DNA of 64,000 bases from JACVRW01 sp963734025 (lineage in GTDB: Bacteria > Actinomycetota > Thermoleophilia > Solirubrobacterales > Thermoleophilaceae). Below, piece after piece: positions 59,239 through 64,000 of the stretch. The notes under the pieces were generated by a model, which had not been told where the DNA came from, searched no databases, and saw only the letters and a list, made by a program, of their open reading frames with translations. Positions within the stretch are counted from its first letter, which is position 1. Each line of letters starts with the position of its first letter. The DNA lies in the NCBI GenBank assembly GCA_963734025.1, contig CAVTFR010000002.1, positions 310,001 through 374,000 of the forward strand, read 5' to 3'. Made by a program: the position numbers and the translations under genes.

Positions 59239-60834
59239 GTGACGAACGAGGTATCCGCTGGGCCGGAGCGCGTGCGCACGGCGGAGGTGGTGGCGGCGTT
59301 GTGTCTGGCAACGGACCTCGCCATGGGCTTCCCGTTCGAGCACGGTCTGCACGCAACGCGGATAGCGGTGCGGCTGGGCGAGCGCCTGGCAATCGACCCG
59401 GAGACGGCGTCGGAGACCTATTACGCCTGCCTGCTCTCCTATTGCGGCTGCAGCGCGGATGCTGAGATCACCGCCGAGACCTTCGGCGGTGATCTGATGG
59501 CGAACTTCGGGCCGGTCCTGTTCGGCTCGCAGCGCGAGATGCTGGCCGTCATCCTGCGCTCGCTCCCTGATCCGGATAGTGCGGCGCCGGTGCGTGCGAT
59601 CCAGATCGCTCGCCGGCTTCCCAGGGCGGCGAAGGGCAACAAGCCCCACATGGTCGCCATCTGCGAGGTGGGGGAGATGCTCGCCGAGCGGCTCGGCCTC
59701 CCACGCTCGGCGCAGGGGCTCTTCGTGACTCTTACCGAGCGCTGGGACGGCAAGGGCCCGCTCCGGCGCGCGGAGCAGGAGGAGATCCCGTTAGCCATGA
59801 GAATCGCGAACGTCGCTCAAGACGCCGCCCTCCAGCAACTCTTGGGTGGCGTGGAGCATGCGGCGGCCGTCATCCGCGAGCGCGCCGGAGCCGCGTTCGA
59901 CCCGCGGATCGCTGCCTGCCTCGCCGACAACGCGGCGGAGATCCTGACGCGTGATCGCGAGGGCTCAGCCTGGGAGGAGACGCTCGCCTCCGAGCCTCAC
60001 CCGAGGCTGACCCTGGAGGGGGAGGCGATCGATCGGGCGCTCGCGGCGATGGGCGCCTTCGCCGATCTCGTCTCGCCCGCCTTCGTCGGCCACTCGGCGG
60101 GTGTCGCGGATCTGGCCGAGTCGGCGGCCGAGCGGTGCGGCCTCAGGGACCCCGAACGCGGCGCGATCCGCCGCGCTGCCCTCGTCCACGACCTGGGGCG
60201 GGTCGCGGTCCCCGCTCGCGCCTGGAATAGACCAGGTCCCCTGTCGACTGACGAATGGGAGCAGGTCAGGCTGCACCCGTATCACACCGAGCGCGTTCTC
60301 TCCCGCTCGGGCTTCCTCGACGCGCTCGCTCCGATCGCCGGCGCCCACCACGAGCGACTGGACGGCTCCGGCTATCACCGAGGTGCGACCGCCGCGGTGC
60401 TCACTCCGGCCGCGCGCCTGCTTGCCGCCGCCGACGCCTACCACGCGATGACCGAACCCAGACCGCACCGCGCGCCGCTCGCGCCGGAGCGCGCCGCCGA
60501 GGTGCTCGGCGACGAGGCCCGCCACGGGCGGCTCGACGCCGACGCCGTCGCTGCGGTACTCGATGCGGCGGGGCAAGCGGTACCCAGGATCGAGCGCCCA
60601 TGCGGGCTCACCGAGAGGGAGGCCGAGGTTATCGGCCTACTTGCGCGCGGGCTGCAGACCAAGCAAGTCGCCCGTGCGCTGGGGATTTCCGTTAAGACCG
60701 CCGACCGCCACATCCAAAACGCTTACGCGAAGATCGGCGTCTCGACGCGAGCAGCCGCGGCGCTGTTCGCGATGGAGCATGGTCTCGCGACATGGGGAGA
60801 ACTCCCGATTGCCCAGACCCCCGCTCGCTCGTAG
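59239..60834 (+). CDS. HD-domain phosphohydrolase fused to LuxR-type helix-turn-helix
   Basis: A 531-residue cytosolic protein. The N-terminal half (about 1-290) is a degenerate HD-like domain (HGLHATRIAVRLGERLAIDP, YYACLLSYCGCSADAEITAE). The middle (about 300-430) is an HD-GYP-like domain with AALVHDLGRVAVP and GAHHERLDGSGYHRG, where GYP is GYH, so c-di-GMP cleavage is doubtful. A LuxR HTH ends it (about 455-515: LTEREAEVIGLLARGLQTKQ, ISVKTADRHIQNAYAKIGVS). GTG 59239 gives the family N-terminus. It lies 279 bp after the response regulator; TAAATT near 59172 may be its -10. Confidence 0.85.
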   Translation: MTNEVSAGPERVRTAEVVAALCLATDLAMGFPFEHGLHATRIAVRLGERLAIDPETASETYYACLLSYCGCSADAEITAETFGGDLMANFGPVLFGSQREMLAVILRSLPDPDSAAPVRAIQIARRLPRAAKGNKPHMVAICEVGEMLAERLGLPRSAQGLFVTLTERWDGKGPLRRAEQEEIPLAMRIANVAQDAALQQLLGGVEHAAAVIRERAGAAFDPRIAACLADNAAEILTRDREGSAWEETLASEPHPRLTLEGEAIDRALAAMGAFADLVSPAFVGHSAGVADLAESAAERCGLRDPERGAIRRAALVHDLGRVAVPARAWNRPGPLSTDEWEQVRLHPYHTERVLSRSGFLDALAPIAGAHHERLDGSGYHRGATAAVLTPAARLLAAADAYHAMTEPRPHRAPLAPERAAEVLGDEARHGRLDADAVAAVLDAAGQAVPRIERPCGLTEREAEVIGLLARGLQTKQVARALGISVKTADRHIQNAYAKIGVSTRAAAALFAMEHGLATWGELPIAQTPARS

Positions 60835-61006
60835 CTTCGCCCTGTTGGACAAGCGACCAGCTTGGAAGCGACGGGGCCCAGGGAGGCATTCGAAATGAGC
60901 GCACCGCTCGTAAACCCACCATCAACGAGCGCGAGCCTGCCGCGGCGGTGCGCAGCGTTTCGCATAGCTGACGCCAGATCGGCCCACGGAGGATGAGGGG
61001 GGACTC

Positions 61007-61951
61007 ATGCACTCCAAGCTGGATCGGGAACTCGAGAAGGCACAGGCCACGCTGCTTGCACACTGCGCACCGGACACGCGGGTGCGGCGTGTGCGCTGGT
61101 CGCAGGGTGAGACCCAGCTGTTCGAGCTCGGAGAAGGGCCGCCGCTGCTGCTCGTGCACGGCGGCGGAGACGGTGCCTTCGATTGGGCGCCGATCCTGTC
61201 GGCGCTCGCCCGGAAAAGGCGCGTGCTCGTCGTCGACCGCCCGGGCCACGGGCTGGCGGACCCATTCGACTACAAAGGCGTCGATTTGCTCGACCACGCG
61301 CGCACTTTCCTTCGGGACATCCTCGACGCGCTCGACCTCCCTACGGTCGACATCGCAGCGAATTCGATCGGCGGCCTACTCGCGGCCGCCTTCGCGCTCG
61401 ACAAGCCCGAGCGGGTTTCGCGGCTCGTGCTCGTCGGCGCACCGGTGGGGGTGGCGCGCGACGCTCCGCTCCTGCTCCGCTTGATGAGCCTGCCGCTCCT
61501 CGGCCAGGGGCTCGGTCGGCTCCTGATGCGCAACCCGACCCGCGACGGGAACCGGAAGTTCTGGGGGCTGGTCCAGGTTGCGCACCCCGAGCGCCTCGAG
61601 GACGTGTTCCTCGACGTGGACGTCGCGCACACCCGCCGGAACCTCAACAGCATCCTCAGTCTGATCCGCTGCGTGGGCCGCGGCCTTCGAGGCGGTCACC
61701 TCGTCCTGGGCGACCGCTGGCAGACGCTGAAGGTCTCGACCTTGTACCTCGGAGGGGAGCGTGACGTCTTCGTCCGCCCCAAGTTCGAGAGAGCGTTGCA
61801 GGTGATCGGCGATGGGAACCCGAACGTTCGCATTCTTCGCATCCCTGACGCCGGGCACCTGCCGTGGCTCGATGAGCCGGAGCGGGTCGTCGCCGAGATC
61901 GAGCGTTTCCTGGGCGCACAGGCACGAAGCGGAGTGGACGCAGTGGCGTAA
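61007..61951 (+). CDS. Alpha/beta-fold hydrolase
   Basis: A 314-residue hydrolase. The oxyanion-hole motif LLLVHGGGDGAFDW is about 46-59, the nucleophile elbow is DIAANSIGGLLAAAFAL (Ser near 119), the Asp is in LYLGGERDVF (about 248) and the His in DAGHLPWLDEPE (about 284). ATG 61007 follows a strong GGGGGG-rich RBS region. The lid region is long and hydrophobic (about 150-180), which may admit a lipid or aromatic ester. Substrate unknown. Confidence 0.9.
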   Translation: MHSKLDRELEKAQATLLAHCAPDTRVRRVRWSQGETQLFELGEGPPLLLVHGGGDGAFDWAPILSALARKRRVLVVDRPGHGLADPFDYKGVDLLDHARTFLRDILDALDLPTVDIAANSIGGLLAAAFALDKPERVSRLVLVGAPVGVARDAPLLLRLMSLPLLGQGLGRLLMRNPTRDGNRKFWGLVQVAHPERLEDVFLDVDVAHTRRNLNSILSLIRCVGRGLRGGHLVLGDRWQTLKVSTLYLGGERDVFVRPKFERALQVIGDGNPNVRILRIPDAGHLPWLDEPERVVAEIERFLGAQARSGVDAVA

Positions 61952-61999
61952 GTCACCCCGCGAGCGACGTCGCCGGTAGCGAGGCGGGGGGCTTGATTC

Positions 62000-63310
62000 T
62001 TAGGCGCCGGGCGGCGGTGCGTGGCAGGTGCCGCTGCTTTGGTCGACGGTGAGGCCGTCCTCGCCGACGAAGCGGGCTCCATAGGCGCCGGGCTCGAGGG
62101 TGAGCTCGAGCACGCCGAACAGGTCTGTACGCAGGACCTCGCTGACTGAGAGCTGCGGGCCGGTGTTGATGTGAAGGTTGCGGCCTCCGGTGCCGACCAC
62201 GAACTGCGTGACGCCCCCGGGGTCGGGGCTTCCGTTGGGCGCGACGGGCACGAGGCGCTCGTAGTTGTGCGAGTGACCCGTCAGCAGTAGCTCGACGCCG
62301 TGCTGGTAGAGGTCCGCGAACAGGGGTCCGGTCTCGGGGTGCGGCTGGTTAGCTCCGCTGAAGCCCGAACTGAATCGCGGGTGATGCCAATAGGCGATCA
62401 CGCAGGCGTCGTCCGGGAGTGCCTCGAGCTCGGCGCGCAGCCACTGCTCCTGCGCGCTGCCGGCCGCGCAGGAGACCGGCCAGCAGTCGTCGGGCAGCAG
62501 TGGGTTGCCGCCGGTCGGGCGCGTCCAGTTGATTGCGCCCGAGTTGAGCGCGAACAACGTCCAGCCACCGAGCTCCCAGCGGTAGTAGCCCTTCGCAGGG
62601 TCCCCCGCGGCGGGCCCGAAGTAGGAGAAATAGCCGGGGGCCTGGTCTCGTTCTGGATCGCCCTCGTATTCGTGGTTGCCGACCGCCGGGTGCGTGAGCT
62701 GCCGAAACCGGCCCCAGGTCGGCTCGAAGACGGCCATGAAGTTCGCAAGCTCGCCATGCTCGTACTGATTGTCGCCCAGCACCGCCACGGCGTCAGGGGT
62801 GAGGCTCTCGACCAGGCCGGCAGTCCGAGCCTGCCGGCAGTCGGTCGCTGTCTCGACCAGCCCGGGTCGGCACGCGATGTCTCCCGCCGCCACGAGCGTG
62901 ACTGGCTCGGGCGGCGGTGGCGGAGGGGACGCTGTCGGCGCGGACCCTGGCTCCGGCGACGGCTGAGACGGCTGCGGCCTTGCCAGGACACGCAGCCGCA
63001 GCCTTGCGACGGCACGACCCGAGCGCGCCGCGAGCCGGTAGCGGCCGGGCGCCAGGCCAAGCGGGATCCGGACTCGCAGCCGGAAACCCCCGCGCGGGCC
63101 GGCGCGCAGCCGCCCCAGCGAACGGCCGGCGAAGACCAGGCGCACGCGCGCCCGGGCCGCGAAACCGTGACCCGCCACTCGGACCAGGTGGCCCGGCAGC
63201 ACCGCGCTAGGGGAGGCGACCACGACCGGCCCAGCGGGCGCCGAGCGAGCCACCGGAGCAAGGACGCCGAGCGCCACCACGACGAGGACCAGACAGCCGC
63301 ACGCCGTCAC
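62000..63310 (-). CDS. Secreted metallophosphoesterase (purple-acid-phosphatase-like)
   Basis: A 436-residue exported enzyme. The signal peptide (about 1-24) is followed by an Ig-like or beta-rich region (about 30-110, with a proline/alanine-rich linker to about 138) and a calcineurin-type phosphoesterase domain from about 140: LVAAGDIAC, VLGDNQYEHG, VGNHEYEGD, IAYWHHPRFSSG and LTGHSHNYERL. These are the five metal-ligand blocks of the fold. GTG 63310 places the signal peptide at the N-terminus. It converges on the alpha/beta hydrolase gene. Confidence 0.88.
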   Translation of the reverse strand: MTACGCLVLVVVALGVLAPVARSAPAGPVVVASPSAVLPGHLVRVAGHGFAARARVRLVFAGRSLGRLRAGPRGGFRLRVRIPLGLAPGRYRLAARSGRAVARLRLRVLARPQPSQPSPEPGSAPTASPPPPPPEPVTLVAAGDIACRPGLVETATDCRQARTAGLVESLTPDAVAVLGDNQYEHGELANFMAVFEPTWGRFRQLTHPAVGNHEYEGDPERDQAPGYFSYFGPAAGDPAKGYYRWELGGWTLFALNSGAINWTRPTGGNPLLPDDCWPVSCAAGSAQEQWLRAELEALPDDACVIAYWHHPRFSSGFSGANQPHPETGPLFADLYQHGVELLLTGHSHNYERLVPVAPNGSPDPGGVTQFVVGTGGRNLHINTGPQLSVSEVLRTDLFGVLELTLEPGAYGARFVGEDGLTVDQSSGTCHAPPPGA

Positions 63311-63674
63311 CTGCCAAGCATCGCATCGGACGCGAGCCGCACACCGTCGCCTTCCGGTCGCCCAGTCGATGACCTCCAGCTTGCCACGCTGTTGCAGTCC
63401 GCGACAAGCGGCGTTCTGGGCGGTGGACGACGAGCACGGTGGGGTTGCGCGTACCAAGGACCGGTCGGCGCCCGCCGATCGGACCCATTGGGTTGCTGTG
63501 CTTCGCTGGTGCGGTGGCTCTCCTGGCGCGCCACGAACACTTCTCCTCGCGACTCGAAACGGGACCACCAGTCCCCACGCCCGAGCAAGGCGCAAGGCCC
63601 AGCACCGGCTTCCGCTTGGGCGCAGCCATGTGAGCCACGCCGGCCATCTGTGATGTCGATGTGCCGCGGGCCCG
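63311..63674. other. Intergenic stretch of 364 bp without a confident gene
   Basis: Between the phosphoesterase start and the PspC stop I see no strong gene. The plus strand has a 64-codon reading from GTG 63439 with one hydrophobic segment (PIGPIGLLCFAGAVALLARH); it lacks an RBS and its codon bias is weak. Upstream promoter elements for the phosphoesterase may lie at the left edge. Confidence 0.3.
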
Positions 63675-63953
63675 TTAGGTGGAGCTTTCGGCGGCTGGGG
63701 TGTTGCCCGCGACGGTCGGCATCAGAACCCATGCCGCGACGTATACCAACGGGCTTACCACCAACAGGACCAGGATGCCGAGCAGTCGCGCGACGAGCGG
63801 GTTGATGTCGTAGCGGCGGGCGAACCCGGCGAAGACTCCCGCCAGAAGCCGACCCTCGCGCGGTCGCGAGAGGCCCTTCTGGGCGAACCATGCGCGTGCG
63901 CCGGCGAGCGAATTGTCGTGGACATCGATCTGCGGCTGTGTGGCGACGGCCAT
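63675..63953 (-). CDS. PspC-domain membrane protein
   Basis: A 92-residue protein with a PspC domain: LSRPREGRLLAGVFAGFARR and YDINPLVARLLGILVLLV, followed by a second hydrophobic stretch PLVYVAAWVLMP. PspC-type proteins are small inner-membrane stress sensors or modulators. The N-terminus (about 1-25) is a soluble helical lead. An AGAAAC purine-rich sequence precedes the ATG at the window edge. Confidence 0.88.
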   Translation of the reverse strand: MAVATQPQIDVHDNSLAGARAWFAQKGLSRPREGRLLAGVFAGFARRYDINPLVARLLGILVLLVVSPLVYVAAWVLMPTVAGNTPAAESST

Positions 63954-64000
63954 TGTTTCTTCTCGTTTCTCCGGGAAGGCCCGGCTCGTTTTCGTACGAC

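Noticed and set aside
63439..63633. 64-codon plus-strand reading with a hydrophobic segment
   Set aside because: No RBS, unclear codon bias and no recognisable family; left as possible but unsupported.

Overview
The window is about 70% GC with dense, short-spaced genes, many GTG/TTG starts, several apparently leaderless promoters and 1-4 bp ATGA/GTGA overlaps. Actinobacterial markers (F420/LLM-type flavin enzymes, HTTM and HtaA proteins, a DrrAB-type exporter, DUF427 and HTH_42 proteins) point to a soil actinomycete. A lineage near Solirubrobacterales/Thermoleophilia is my inference. No rRNA, CRISPR array, transposase or integrase was seen. There is one complete tRNA (Ser-GGA) and the 3' end of another.

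Layout. 1-12 kb: amine and amino-acid catabolism (amino-acid permease, FGGY kinase, choline-kinase-like enzyme overlapping a dimethylglycine/sarcosine dehydrogenase), a K+/H+ antiporter, a BBE flavoenzyme divergent from a LysR regulator, and a FadR-type regulator. 12-19 kb: a broken CYTH gene, tRNA-Ser, a Baeyer-Villiger-type monooxygenase, a GlpA/GlpB-like pair, and phenylalanine hydroxylase divergent from an Lrp regulator with clear operator repeats. 19-30 kb: XRE-cupin regulator, a decayed thioredoxin-reductase-like gene, an amine oxidase, a run of same-strand genes (HTH_42, DUF3037-OGT fusion, HipA-like kinase, LLM oxidoreductase, DUF427), an MFS exporter and DrrAB. 30.9-35.2 kb: an ECF sigma/anti-sigma pair with two secreted HtaA-domain proteins. 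35-41 kb: an aromatic-amino-acid-decarboxylase-like enzyme divergent from Lrp, truncated LysR and isochorismatase genes, and a secreted SGNH hydrolase. 41.7-45 kb: a three-gene overlapping operon with an HTTM (gamma-carboxylase-like) membrane protein and a toroid-plus-membrane fusion protein. 45-54 kb: small flavin, cupin and regulatory genes, several with frameshifts. 54-57 kb: a degraded stretch with a split AraC gene and an alcohol dehydrogenase fragment. 57-64 kb: two-component system, HD-LuxR protein, alpha/beta hydrolase, metallophosphoesterase and PspC.

The most interesting system is the 30.9-35.2 kb locus. Three promoters there share AACC, exactly 17 bp, then CG(T/A)A. They precede both HtaA genes and the ECF sigma gene itself, so sigma, anti-sigma, two HtaA proteins, an NmrA-like protein and a small membrane protein look like one autoregulated regulon.

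A second theme is gene damage: at least eight genes carry single-base frame disruptions and several have internal or terminal deletions. This may be real erosion, or indel errors in a draft or metagenome assembly. Reads are needed to decide, and the affected entries say so.
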